From Ziziphus jujuba (lineage: Eukaryota; Streptophyta; Magnoliopsida; Rosales; Rhamnaceae): a stretch of DNA of 64,000 bases. Shown one piece after another: positions 26,275 to 38,263 of this stretch; positions within the stretch are counted from its first letter, which is position 1, and each line of letters begins with the position of its first letter. The translations under genes and the position numbers were made by a program. Below the pieces are notes generated by a model, which searched no databases, had not been told where the DNA came from, and was given only the letters and a program-made list of their open reading frames with translations. The stretch covers positions 22,942,501 through 23,006,500 of the forward strand of contig NC_083387.1 in NCBI RefSeq assembly GCF_031755915.1, written 5' to 3'.

Positions 26275-26387
26275 AATTAGATTTTAATGTAAAAAAGTAC
26301 ATTTCATTTGGTCCTCAAATTTACAAATGCACGACTCACAGAAAAAGAAAAAGAAACAGACAGTCTTCAAATACTAGCCATCCGAAC

Positions 26388-26419
<32 letters not shown>

Positions 26420-27734
26420 CCCCAAATTTATCAAAGTAGGGATTCGTACGAACTACGAAGTAACCTATTATCTTATAAAAAAAATAAAAAACAAAATAAA
26501 AAGCTAGCCCATCATCTTAATTCAAAGTCTGCATAATTAATCATGCCAAAGAGAACGTTCATATCCAACTGAAAACAAATACAATTCTAACAAAACTAAG
26601 ATGGGCAATCCGTGCTATGGGCTCCTAATTAAATGCCATCCTAGAAATCATATTCAAATCGGTTTTGTTCGCTTGCGCAAATTCCTTGCCCGTTTCAATT
26701 ATCCGGAAAGTATTTTGAAATAAGATGGGGGATAAAGAGTCAAGAACTCCAAAGTTACTTGATTATCGAGAATAACCATCAGGTTATGGTAATGAAAGAA
26801 TAATCAAAATAAGGAACCAAAATCAGACCACCATAGAATGAGGAGGAAAACATAGATAAGAGTCATACCCATTTGCCTTGGCATAGAAAAACAATGAGTC
26901 ATAACGCAGAAGCAAATAAGGTACCAAAAATGGTATTATGTTATTTACATAGAGTCAAATGGGTATTCACCAATCGGTCAAAACCTTCTTTTCTTTTTAC
27001 AATTAAAAGAAAGGTAGAGGACCATTCATTCCCATGAGCAACACAGTTGCTGTCCCACACATCCTACCACGAAAAAGAAAGCAACGAAAAGCACTCCAAA
27101 TACCTCCCATTGAGACCCAATCTCTCAAAGTTCATTATAAAAGCATCTTTTACCAATTCAATGAAAGTTACTAGCTCCACAAAAAAAACCAATAAACAAA
27201 CTTCACCCATCTATATACAATAAATAAAAATAATAAAAGCATCTCTGAACGTCAAAAAGTAATTCCTATTCTCATTCGCACAATAATTTCAACTAAGAAT
27301 CTCATTCTCAGAATATGAATTGGAAGTTAAAAAGGAAAAAAAGAAAAAGCATATTTTTTAACATGTATAAGCACTTGAAAACACAGTAACACAGTTCCCT
27401 GCCCATAAACAAAAAAACCCAAATAACAGAACCTAAAATAAATAATCCAGCTTTGTAAAATTATATATATTTAAAAAAAGAAAGAAAGAAAGAAAGAAAT
27501 AGCATATCCGTCGATAAGATTATAAATCCTTTCACATCCAAACACAATCCAAAAAAATAAAAAAAAGGTGAGCCCAAACAAAACCAAAAGTCTTTTCTTC
27601 TTCCAAAACATCATCAAAGTAAAAGAAAAAAAAAAGGAGCCACCAACCACCATGCATGAAAATTAACTGCCAAATAAATATGTCAAAATACAGATTTTTT
27701 TACTACCTAACATCCACTCCAAATGTTGTCCATC

Positions 27735-28364
27735 TCAACGAGCACCGTTTGGGCACTCCCTCGCAAAATGCCCACTTCCGCCGCAGTTGTAGCAGTTTCC
27801 ACCTCCGCCGGCGCCGGCGCCGCCGCCGCTACCACCACCGCCATACCTACCACCACCTCCGCCGCCACCTCCTCCCTGGTAGCAGTCTTTCGCAATGTGT
27901 CCAGACTCACCGCACTTGAAACAAGCCCCACCAACACCTCCACCACCATACCCACCACCACCTCCACCATACCCACCACCACCACCACCATACCCACCAC
28001 CACCACCTCTGGTTCCCCTGCCACCGCCATAACCACCACCTCCTCCATAAGCCCCGCCGCCGCCATAACCACCACCACCACCACCACGCGATCCTCTACC
28101 ACCAGCAGCGCCGCCCGAACCACCACGGCTACCCTGAACCGGAGCCTCGTTAGGGCCGGTGACGTCGACGGCCTTGCTACGGCCATCGGCATCAGATTCG
28201 ATCTGGAACTCGACGGACTCTCCATCGCCGAGGCTCCGGAAACCCTCGGATCGGATGGAGGACTGGTGGACGAAGAGGTCCTCGCCGCCGTCGGAAGGGG
28301 TTATGAATCCGAACCCTTTCTGGTCATTGAACCACTTGACCGTACCGGTAACCCTTTCACTCAT
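27735..28364 (-). CDS. Glycine-rich cold-shock-domain protein with two CCHC zinc knuckles
   Basis: An intronless gene of 209 codons plus stop, counted from [12 protein letters not shown]. An in-frame ATG 11 codons upstream (28397) exists, but the family N-terminus starts at the downstream ATG. The cold-shock domain (residues about 4-72) has the RNA-binding motifs KGFGFI and DLFVHQ. A Gly/Tyr-rich linker of GGGGGY units follows. Two CX2CX4HX4C knuckles lie at C148-C161 and C191-C204. This is the layout of plant CSP1/CSP3 (GRP2-type) RNA chaperones, which bind single-stranded nucleic acid and melt RNA structure, often in cold response. Copy number of the Gly repeats may vary between alleles. 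On the opposite strand a 250-codon frame is open only because of the biased codons. Confidence 0.94.
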   Translation of the reverse strand: MSERVTGTVKWFNDQKGFGFITPSDGGEDLFVHQSSIRSEGFRSLGDGESVEFQIESDADGRSKAVDVTGPNEAPVQGSRGGSGGAAGGRGSRGGGGGGYGGGGAYGGGGGYGGGRGTRGGGGGYGGGGGGYGGGGGGYGGGGVGGACFKCGESGHIAKDCYQGGGGGGGGGRYGGGGSGGGAGAGGGGNCYNCGGSGHFARECPNGAR

Positions 28365-28507
28365 ACTTTGTTTTTGTTTTCTCTTTGGGTTTTCCAAGAA
28401 AGAAATCCAAACCTTCCCACAAAAACCCTAAAAGAACCTAACCCCACCGCTCTCTCTCTCTCTCTCTTTCTGTGACCTTCTGGTTTTATGGGACTCTTAA
28501 CCAACTA

Positions 28508-28516
28508 CTTTATATG
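28508..28516 (-). promoter_or_regulatory. Candidate TATA box of the cold-shock-domain gene
   Basis: CATATAAAG on the minus strand lies about 145 bp upstream of the start codon. A GA-rich leader (CT repeat on the plus strand, 28451-28470) lies between it and the gene. Position and motif fit a TATA box with transcription starting near 28480. Confidence 0.4.
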
Positions 28517-30058
28517 CAAAACTTATAAATGGTGTGACCGCCACTTCAGCATTATAAAAAGAAACAATGTATTATTATTATTATTTGTTTCCATTTTCAC
28601 TGGGTCTCTCTCTCACTCCTATTCTGGGCTTGTGGGCCAGCTTTCATTGTATAGGAACCCCCATCCACGGCTGTTTGTTTCTCTCCTGTAATCCTACGGT
28701 TGGGGATTCGTATTTTGATTATATAATACACACCGTTGGATTGAAAGTGGAAGCTCATTGGTCGGTCGTTTCTTTTTTCTTTTTTTCTTTTTTTTTAAAT
28801 GAGTGTTTTCTTGATTTCATCGTCTGCATTGGTAAAACAAAATATCTTGGGGGAGAGATGTAATTGTCAGATAGTTGGAAGGGTGGTTTTGGGAATTCAA
28901 TTATTCAGATGCATATTAGGTTTTTCCCTTGCCAAGACAAACTGCTATGATGGTAAATAAAGACCTGATGTTGTAGTGAAATTACTAAGCTATCCCCCAA
29001 GTAGAAAAAGTCACGCAATTTCGATCTTAAAAAGGAAGTTTCACTTTGTGTGTGTTTCTTTATTTTTTTCTTTTTAGAAAATTAGAGATTTATTTGTCGG
29101 GTTTGAATAAAATGAATTATAAAAATTGGGAAGATATCGAAGTCGGAGCGGTCAAAGCGGTCAGTTGACCGTCAAAGCATGTGTTGCGTGGATGATATCG
29201 ATGCGTCTTGTCCTTCCACTGTAATAAAAGCCTTTCCTGCGTTCAGGCCTCACACATTCTCGCTCTTTCTCTCTCTTTCTCTCTCTTGTCCATCATACTT
29301 TTAATAAATAAATTTTCCAAAACGAAACGACTAATTTAAAATTGTTTAAACATCAAATTGATTTTCTTACCACTGTAAATTTTAACAACCATAATTATGT
29401 TTTGCGTTTTATGGTCAAAATAATAATAATAATAATAAAATACTAATAATCACACATTATTCATGATTTATTATTACTTTATTTTATATTTGAAAGTTTT
29501 CCTCTTAATTAATTAATAAAAAATACAAAGAAAATGAATTCCATATTTAAAGATTTATGATTATGTTAAAACTATTATAAGACTCATTATTTGTTGAACT
29601 ACAATTGCACCAAACAAAGATTGTGATTTTTTCTTTTTTCATTTAAGCACAAAACAATGATTATTATGAAATCAATACCTACCTCAACCTTCATAAAAAG
29701 GCCAAAAACCAAAAAAAAAAAAAGCCTAGTTAGAGAAACATTTTTAATTTTTAACGTAAAGTAACGTTTCAAACCCTTTAGAAAATAAAAATAAAAAAGT
29801 AAAATTTCAAACTTTCATCCACATGACAACAATGAATAACATGAGAAAATGGTGAAGAGAACGTGAAAATACTTGCATTTAATAATTGATTAATAAGAGC
29901 AGAAATAGCTTTTTAGCAATTGGACCAAAAAGTGCTTCTGCTTATGGTGGCTAGAAATGACCAGGGGAAGGTTATTGTATATCTGGGTACACATTTTTTG
30001 TTTTTGTTTTTATATATGAAATTTCGTTTGGCAATTTGCCCTTGGACTTGCTAAACCA
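28517..30058. other. Intergenic region with an orphan promoter-like patch
   Basis: No gene was found. At 29149-29176 several W-box cores (TTGAC or its complement) are packed together. An AATAAAA word and a CT-rich stretch (about 29262-29288) follow, as in a plant core promoter and leader. Only AT-rich, ORF-free sequence lies downstream. The remainder is low-complexity. Confidence 0.4.
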
Positions 30059-31027
30059 GCTTTGGCTAGGAATGGTAATTTATCCCGTACATTCTAAAAA
30101 TTACAGTGCATCATCTTTAATAGGACGGTTTTTTTCTGAAAAATCAGAATGATGGGGTGGACTCGGGGTTCTAGATGAAAAACTGATTCGGGGCCGAGCC
30201 GGATTCGGGAAATAAATACCCCAGTCCGGTATATATATATTTATTTAATTTAATTTTTTTATTTTTTATTTTTTTATCATTCCCAATTTTTTACTAACAA
30301 AACAACCCTACCCCTATAACCCCTCATTTCATTTTCCAAAATAATAATTTTAAAACATTTCTTCTTTAGTGATTGGATCATAATATTTCTTCTTTATTGT
30401 ATTTCTTCTATTTATTTTTATCCTTACAAAATATTTCAAAATATTTTAATTTTATATTTTGCATTCTATTCATTCATTGAAGTATACTTGTTTAATCCTT
30501 TTTAATGCTATGAAATCTTTGTCTCCATGACAAAACTATTTATATATATATATATATATATATGCATTTGGCCACTGCGGCAAAATTGCTTAGAATATAT
30601 AATTGTTTATTTTAATTTCTCCATACACTTGTCATCATTCAATGAAAAAAAAAATATGGCCGAAGTATGTGCACTTGTTTTTTTTTTTTTTTTTTTTTGT
30701 CAGCATCATAATATTGTGTTAATAATTAAACATGGTCTTGCTAAGACTCATTGCATTATGGAAAACAAGATTAACTCTTTAGATTTTCCAAAATCATTCA
30801 TGCAAGACCATAATAATTAATTTGTTTGGAAATAATATACATATATATCAATTAAAAACGGGAAAAACCGTCCCGTCCCGTCTCCATCCCGCAAAATCCC
30901 CGTGCCCGCCCTATATCTAAAGAAACAAGTAAAACCGCGGGGATGGGATCGCAAATTCCCCACGGAAATGGGGACGATATTTCAAAAACCGTTCCCGTCC
31001 CGCCCCGTTGACATTCCTAGCTTTGGC
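30059..31027. mobile_element. Non-autonomous hAT-type element, 953 bp, with 8-bp target duplication
   Basis: The element spans 30067-31019. It is flanked by the direct repeat GCTTTGGC at 30059-30066 and 31020-31027, the 8-bp duplication expected for hAT. The ends are inverted: TAGGAATGGTAA at the left, and TAGGAATGTCAACGG when the right end is reverse-complemented. Subterminal regions are G/C-rich on both sides (GGGGCCGAGCCGG; CCGTCCCGTCCCG), as is common in plant hAT elements. The interior is AT-rich with an (AT)n tract near 30540 and carries no transposase. Confidence 0.82.
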
Positions 31028-31074
31028 TGAATAGCTCTCTCTTGTAATTCCTATAAAAAAAAAAAAAATTTCTG

Positions 31075-31385
31075 AAAATCACATCCCAAACCCCAATTAG
31101 CTATTGCATCGGCAACCTTGTAGCATTCCCGACACAAATGCACCAAGAGAACCTCCCTCCCAACCATTAGAAATCAACCTCCTGAAACACCTTAACTAAA
31201 TCGTAGAAAAGAAGATGATGATTAGGGAGAGGAATATGATCTTCACCTAATTGGGAATTTTTATAACCTAAACACCAAACTAAGGGTAACCGATGGTAGC
31301 CCCTAAACCTCAGCAACATTGTTGCTATTGTCTATTGGATTTACTTATCTTCACAACAAAACCCACAAGCCACACTCCTACAGCC
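31075..31385 (-). pseudogene. Decayed RNase H (RVT_3-type) fragment of a retroelement
   Basis: On the minus strand a frame reads VHLCRECYKVADAIANWGLG. It matches the end of plant LINE-associated RNase H domains (pattern h.yRE.N.vADalAnwg). Upstream pieces in shifted frames read GVWLVGFVV and LVWCLGYKNSQLGEDH, resembling earlier parts of the same domain. Several frameshifts and stops separate the pieces, so this is a remnant. It lies just beside the hAT element. Confidence 0.55.
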
Positions 31386-31431
31386 TAAGAAAGCATTCTA
31401 GTTATTAAGTCCTCGACTACTTGCTATTTCA

Positions 31432-31468
<37 letters not shown>

Positions 31469-33589
31469 TGGTATCCAATTTAACCACCCAATTAACCTTA
31501 CGATTTTTCCAAGCCACAAAAAAAGGACAAAAAAGGAAATAGTATTCAAAATCTGCTTTGCTTTTTGCTTCCCATTTTCTCACATCCTTAACTTGTCATT
31601 TCTTCTCCGGTCCACCTACATTTATTTATAACCATTCATTCCTCTGTTTTCTCCTCTGCTTCTCTCTTTTTTTTTTTTGTTCAGCCTCTGGTCTGGTCGA
31701 AATGGGCTTGGTAAGCAAAGGTAGGGGTTGCATTGCCTTGCCAAACTTTTCCATTAACAAATAAAAATGTGTTGTAAGGCTCAGCCAAAATAACCAGAGT
31801 TGCAAAAGAGCTATAAATAAATAAATAAATAAATAATTGTGAAAGAAGAGCAAGTAATAGACAAGTAAGATAACCAGTAGTCGTCTAAAGTGGAAAAAGT
31901 TCCAAATTAGGATAATGCAACTTTTGGTAAAGACAGCTATACATATTTCCCATTACTATTACAAAGCTATTTATGGTAAAAATTACTATTAGAAAGTTGA
32001 AAAACAACTATATGAGGGATTGGCAAATACATTTCCCAAAAAAATAAAAAAATAAAAAAATAAATATAAAGAAATAAAAAGAAAGATGTATTGACAAATA
32101 CAGTGGCAAATTCAAACAAAGACGCCAGCTGTAAAATGTGGGTTAGGAGTTTCAACGACCCCAAGTTGGTATTTTGAGTAAAACTTATATACACTTTATT
32201 TTATTTTTAGAGAATATATGCAACTTAAAAACAAGTTTAAAAAAGCTATACCCTATATAAATTTATTTTAAAGCATTGTTACTTATTACAAGTGAGATTG
32301 GTAACTAACATAGCTATTACTAATTGATTTTGTTTTGTTTTATTTTATTTATTCTCTTGATATTGAAGATAGGTAATTTGAATTTAGATCATTATTTGTA
32401 AAAATAATGATAATAGTTATCTCAGCAAAAAATTTGATTTTATTTAAATATCTTTTGAATTTTTAAAATTTAAAATTCAAAAAGTTAATTATGGTGTTCT
32501 GATATGTAAATTGTCATGTTAGGTGCTAGTCTCATATTTTCTTTCCAAAAAATATATAAAAGAAATTGCTAGTCGCATAGTTATAATTATTTAACATTGG
32601 TAACAAATACTATTTCCTTTTATGTTTTTATTGTTAAAATATTATAACTAATGAAGTATATTAGATGATTTATGTTAAGTATATTTTGTCAAATAATATT
32701 TAAGGGTTTTTTTTTTTCCCCCTAAATCAAAGTATATGCTGATTTAAACTAATGATCATTGTTTGAAATAATGACTTTATGATTAGATTATCACCAAAGA
32801 AGCTAGATTTTCAAATTAAAAATTTGGTTCGAGTATGAATCCTCTAAATTAAAATTAAAAGCTTTTTTTTTTTAAAAGTTGAATTTAAACAATCTACACT
32901 TTTTATTTTTTATTAAATTTATATAATTTCCACTGATTGAAATATTTTTTATAATTATAAGATATATATATATATATATATATTGACTGAAACATTTTCA
33001 ATTTTGAGAATCTAAACTATACACAATAAATATTTGGAGGCTATGAATATGTATAATCTTAGTCTTGTTTAAAAATTTGTTTCTTTATTGAAATTAACGA
33101 GTTAATTATTCCATAATAGAAGCACCAAATAGTTATCAAATAGTTTATCAAAACAAAATGATATGGTATTATTTTATTAGTTTATCTTGTATTATATTTT
33201 ATTTGTCAACTAATAAGGTAAAAACATATAAATATCATTTATATAAGATCATGTGGTATATATTTTGAAAAACTATTTGGGCTTATGGTACTATTATTAA
33301 TTATTACATCATTTTCATGTTGGTATTTCATTTGATTGCAATTTATTCTCGATATATATATATATATATATAAATTACATCACAGCTAATAATAAAAAAA
33401 TAATAATAAGTTAAAAAATAAAAATAAAAAAATAAAAAAGGAGAAGAAAGAAAGAAAGCAAGAATTACGTCCATGAATAACCATTAACAAAAATATGTAT
33501 ACAAACAAATTGCAAAAAGATCAATTTTGTTATAGAAAATAATGAGATTCCATAGCATTGTGTTACGGACCTAACTCTTTCAATCTTTC
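31386..33589. other. AT-rich intergenic region
   Basis: This contains an (AC)n microsatellite at 31434-31465, AT tracts near 32961 and 33353, and poly-A/T runs. No ORF resembles a known protein. Position 31600-31760 is somewhat less AT-rich but not recognisable. Confidence 0.5.
31434..31465. repeat. (CA)n microsatellite
   Basis: Uninterrupted CA tract of about 16 units. Confidence 0.95.
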
Positions 33590-33598
33590 CATGCAGCA

Positions 33599-34557
33599 TT
33601 TGGCACTTCCTTGCTAAGTCAGCTTTACATGCGTGGTGCATGACAACTAATAGGGAAGAATTACTTCACATTCCTTGCTAAGATTGGTGCGAGAATTTGG
33701 AAAAATTAGCTAGAGATTTTCTCTGGAAGAATGATGTGAAAGATTCAAGAGGTTTCTATCGTGTGGCTTGGAGAAGAGTTTGTTGACTGAAGATTAAAGG
33801 AGGTCTGGGAATCAAAAATCTTTGGAAATTCAACAGAGCATTAATTGGAAAGATTGGTTGGAGCATAGCCACTAAGGAGAACAAGATGTGGGTTCGAGCC
33901 TTAAAGGCCAAGTACTTTCCACATACTTCGTTTATGAAGAGTAAGAAAAAAAGGGCATGTTCATGGTTATGGAATGGAGTTTTAAAAATTAAGCCATTAT
34001 TAGCAAGAGATTTATATTTCAAAGTGGGGAGGGGAGACTCCGTGAAATTTTAGGAAGATCCGTGGATTCCTAGCCTTCCAAGTTACATACCTAAGCCAAG
34101 GAATTCAGCTAATTCATCTTTTGGAATGGTGAGCTCTCTAAAATTAAGTAATGGAAAGTGGGATAAGAATTGGTTAGAGAGTTTCTTTGACCAAGCTTCA
34201 GCTAAGCGCATTAAGGAAATGTTCTAGGCCAAAAACGACCTGCAAGATAAACTAATCTGAACAAGTATGAGATCTGGATCGTTTTCTGTAAAATCAGCTT
34301 ATAGAATGGAAGAGGAGGACAAAGAAAGTGAAGACATTTGGTGGAAACATTTGTGTAAAAGCAATATCCATGAAAGAACCAAATTCTTTATGTGGAAGTT
34401 GGCCAATGCAGGTCTTCCCCTGCTTTCTAACCTTGCTACCAGAGAGTTGAGCCTGGAGAATTTTGAGTGTATCCATGGGTGTCATTGTGCCAAAAATGAG
34501 ATTCATGTGTTCTTCCAATGCGAGTTATTGAAGAGAATCTGGTTTGCGAGCTCCTAG
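33599..34557 (+). pseudogene. LINE reverse-transcriptase C-terminus and zf-RVT domain, broken
   Basis: Conceptual reading gives LARDFLWKND, GGLGIKNLWKFNRALIGK and AKYFPHTSF, typical of the region after the catalytic core. The zinc-binding segment follows (SVKSAYRM, WWKHLC, ERTKFFMWKL, CHCAKNEIHVFFQC). At least five in-frame stops interrupt it (near 33680, 33784, 34051, 34226 and 34258). The longest intact piece is 34267-34557. Confidence 0.8.
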
Positions 34558-34716
34558 AGAATTATTTGAGAGAGTGTGGACAGCAATGACTTCTTATATT
34601 TTCCAAATTGTATAGCCAATCCTGCTAGTATCCTCCCAGTTCAACTAGAGGACAAGGAAGATTTTTTTGCCTTTAGTGCAATTACCATGGAACATCTTTG
34701 GTGGGTTAGAAACTAA

Positions 34717-35320
34717 ATGCTCAACGATGGAAAAGTAGAAGGACTCGATCGTTCTCCCGAGATTGTAATGGAACGGTTCAAAGAACTGAAGAAAGCTACA
34801 AGGCATGAAGGAAATGATAGAACACAACACCGGGCCACCAATGAAAGTGTCAATTCCGAGTGGAGATGTCCTTCAAGAGGCACCGTAAAGCTAAATTCTA
34901 ATGCGGCTGTGAGAAGAAATGGTAGTCATCTCGCTGTGATTGCAAGAAACGAAAGGGGGAAGGTCCTCCACATACAAACATTCAAATCAGTTGTGTGTGT
35001 CCCAGAAGTGGCAGAAATGGAAGCGATTTTGAAGGCAATACAAGTGGCTTAGAGTTTTGAATGGCTTAACGATCAATTTGAATCAGATGCTTTATCAGTT
35101 ATCCAAGTCTTAAAGCAAAAAGATATAAGTTCTTTGCACTGGGCTATTGAACCTATTTTCAAAGACATTGTTTTATATTTTACTACTTTTAGTAACTGTT
35201 TATTTTGTTGGGCCCCAAGAAAAGCTAATGAATTGGCTCATTTTGTTTGTTGGCTTCCGCTATTGTTTGATATTTGTATGGTCTGGAAAAGTGTAACTGA
35301 GGAAGCCTTCCAAGTCTAAC
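34717..35320 (+). pseudogene. LINE-type RNase H (RVT_3) domain, broken
   Basis: Reading gives EWRCPSRGTVKLNSNAAV, then VCVPEVAEMEAILKAIQVA, a stop near 35050, then SDALSVIQVLKQKDI and FCWAPRKANELAHFV. These correspond to the start, the AE..A motif, and the HV.R.AN..AH end of the domain. The N-terminal aspartate position reads Asn, and the frame is broken, so it is inactive. Confidence 0.75.
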
Positions 35321-35425
35321 CTAATTTGTATAAGCTTTTTTTTTTTTCTTTTTTTTTCTTTTTTTTTTTTTGTTTCAATGAATCCCAAGCTTTAGCAAAA
35401 AAATAAAAATAAAAAATAAAAAAAA

Positions 35426-38263
35426 TCAATTGATAAACCTAACCAAAAAAACCCCTTAAAGAAGTACTATCAGTGTTAACTTTTAACATTGCCACATTCC
35501 TATTTATTTACCATCCCAATTGGCAAAACAAGTAGTGCCAAAGCAAAATATGGAGCTTAAATAAAAATTAGTGACAACATGATGATACTTCTATCTATAT
35601 TCAATAATAATACTTTGGCAAATAAGATTGACCCTTCCAAACTTTTAGTAACAATATGAGCGCATGGTTTTTTATTTTTTCATGTTGAATACTTTTTAAT
35701 TATATAATTTTAAATTTTTTTTATCACCAAATACATTTTTAGTTTTATATAAACAAGACTATCAAATATAAATAATACAATGAGCAGGGCACCGATTTTT
35801 ATTTTTTATTTTTTGTCAACAAATAGGGTACCAATTTGTTTACCAACTGTGTTATGATATTATTTTAGTGGTTTCTACAACAAGTTTCACTTATTGAAAA
35901 AATTAGTTTATATATTTTTTTCACTATATTTATATTGTCCTATAATTTGTAGCGTTAATTTTTTTAAATCAGTTGATAATAAAAAATTAAATTGTTATTC
36001 CTTAAACAGTGGGCTCTCATAACGAACTTGAACCTAAAATAAACCCCACTACGACATTTTACAAGGAAAAAATAAATAAATAAAACATTCAAATTTGGCT
36101 GACTTTTCCAAAATCTCAATATGTACACTATATATGAGCATCTTAATGAAATCTAAAATGTAAAAATAAACATGCCACATAAGTAATATTAACAATAATT
36201 TAAAAAATTATTTTTAATAATAATATGTTTAACATAAATATCAAACTAATATGAATTAAATATTATTGAAATAAATATCTACTTCTAAAGGTTCTTATAG
36301 ATATTATAAAGTTTTCTAAAATGCAAAACTTTTATAAAAATTATTTTTCTAAAAAATTATATAATTAATTAATAACCATCATTATGTTTTCATAGATTAT
36401 TATTTAAAAATAATTTTAGAATTGATTATATTTTTATATTATCTAAATTTAAATAATATTAATTTTTATACCTCTTATACAGCGACTCAAATTTATCAAC
36501 GGACACGCATAAGGAAGATGTGATTGAGAAATTGTGGATCAGTTTGATCTATCCACTTCTCAGGATAAGTTTGAACAAAGTGTACAGAGGTACTAAATCT
36601 TGAAAATTAATTAGAACAAAGTACCATTCCTACTTTTTTTTCTTTTCTTTTTTTCCTACTTATTCATGTGCAAAATGGCTGTCAATTAAATGACTATCAC
36701 CTCTTGTTCTGATAGGCATCAGTAAAGCTGATAAGACTAGTTTCTTTCACACATTAATGGCAAATTGTCTTTATATATGTATTAACTAAAGTTTTCCTCT
36801 GCAACATGAACAAAAGTGGATAGGCATAAAACCAAACACTTGGTGGACGTTGGCTTGCCACAGAACCATGTAAATTTGGATCAACTCCGAATACAATTAT
36901 TTTGTCTGAAATGAGATACCAAACAGAGACACATTTTGAGACATGAAAAAGTCACTTTCTTTTTTGAGGGTATGGAAAGTATGGCTTGCCAGTTAAACTT
37001 ATGGCTGTGGTGATGGTACAAAACAAGTTAATATTGGGTGTGAGATCAGGCCAGAAGATGAAAGATGTAAATAAATCAACCAAACCCTTGGTTGCAGTAA
37101 CTTGTGGGTTATTTCTGGGAATCCAATTCCTAAAACCAAATTATTGCAGTTTGGTAAGATAAATATGATTTTTTTTTTTTTTTGTTTTTTTGTTTTTTTT
37201 TTGTGCATGTTTGTTATGGGCTTTTGTTAATTAATATATTTTGCTCCTTAAAGCAAAACCAACCAATCTTCTGTTCTATAGTTAATGAAACCATTAATGT
37301 GTTTGAATTTGTGAATGTGGATGAAAGAAGCTTTTAGCATAAATTGTAAATAAGGTTCCAAAAGTATTAATATTGAGCTTGGTATGTATACCAATTGGTC
37401 ATTTGAAATACGATATATTTGTGCCTTTGATTTCAAATACAGATTCACTCTGTTACGAGTGCTCTCTGTTTTTCTACCTTTGTACTCATCCAGGATCTAT
37501 TCTAGATCCCATTAAAAAACAAAAGAAAAAGAAAAAAAGAAAAAAGAAGGCAATTCTCAATTTATGCCAACTAAAAAATTTCAAAATCACAAATTTAAAT
37601 GCAAACTAGATTCAATAGTAACTCTCCAATTATACAAATATCTTCATTTCTACCAATAAGCTAATTTTAAGCATGATTACAAACAAGTTTTAGAAGTTCA
37701 AACAGTCCTAAATGCGATAACTGTTTACCAATTATGCTAAAAACATATTCAGACAGTTTACAAATAAAAGCTCTAGATTACACTCCACTTTCACATTGTG
37801 ATGTATCGGAGTTGCTATAACATTGTTTTAAGATCAAATCTGAACGTAAGATTGACCTGATTCTATGTAGCGTTTTTAAATCTTCTGAAGCGCAATGCAC
37901 AATGTATATCCAAGAGCAAGAATGAATGCCAAACTGCAGGCTTTTCAAGCAACATATAAACCAATAGCTACAAATGCCAGCAAAAAATCCACAAAAAGCA
38001 GGACTTACAACTACGACAGCATTGAATGAAGAAAACAAACCCCAAAAAAAAAAAAAAAGAAAGGAAAATTGTAAGTATAAAAAGTAGCTAGAAAATGCAG
38101 GAGAGACAATTGAAGGTCTTTAAATTCCTAAACAAATTACCCTCGTAGTGACGATCACAAGGAGCTAAGTTATATACAATTTTTAAGAGTTAAAATAAGC
38201 ATTACAATGAAAAAAATTGATGGAAATCTCACGAGCAATGTTGTACAACTCCGTGAAAATAAT
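35426..38263. other. AT-rich intergenic region and 3' UTR of the ARO gene
   Basis: Most of it is AT-rich with no recognisable coding sequence. The segment 37740-38263 adjoins the stop codon of the minus-strand ARO gene and is moderately complex. It probably holds its 3' UTR. An open frame there (37778-38038) has no family features. Confidence 0.5.

Larger units (their letters stand above)
17541..27734. other. 10 kb AT-rich intergenic region
   Basis: This begins with the LAX 3' UTR and ends with the 3' UTR of the cold-shock gene. In between are AT microsatellites (near 18290, 18660, 24690, 25790, 26240 and 26390), long poly-A/T tracts, short tandem duplications and a 5S-derived TRIM remnant, listed separately. 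Near 24303-24475 a segment containing ATATATCTTGA(C/A)ATTGAGAAGAAAT and AAGAATATGTAT occurs twice. Segments 20160-20580 and 22920-23205 are more complex, but nothing recognisable is encoded. No gene was found. Confidence 0.5.
33590..35425 (+). mobile_element. 5'-truncated plant LINE (L1-type) 3' portion
   Basis: The order is the end of a reverse transcriptase region, a zinc-binding region (zf-RVT), an RNase H domain, then a 3' end (about 35380-35396) followed by an A-rich tail with interspersed T (35397-35425). This is the C-terminal order of plant LINEs. The catalytic part of reverse transcriptase is missing because of 5' truncation, which is usual after incomplete target-primed reverse transcription. 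Several in-frame stops are present. No convincing target-site duplication was seen. Confidence 0.8.

Noticed and set aside
27723..28475. 250-codon open frame on the plus strand
   Set aside because: It is the antisense shadow of the Gly-rich cold-shock gene. Thr/Ser-rich repeats are the complement of GGN codons.
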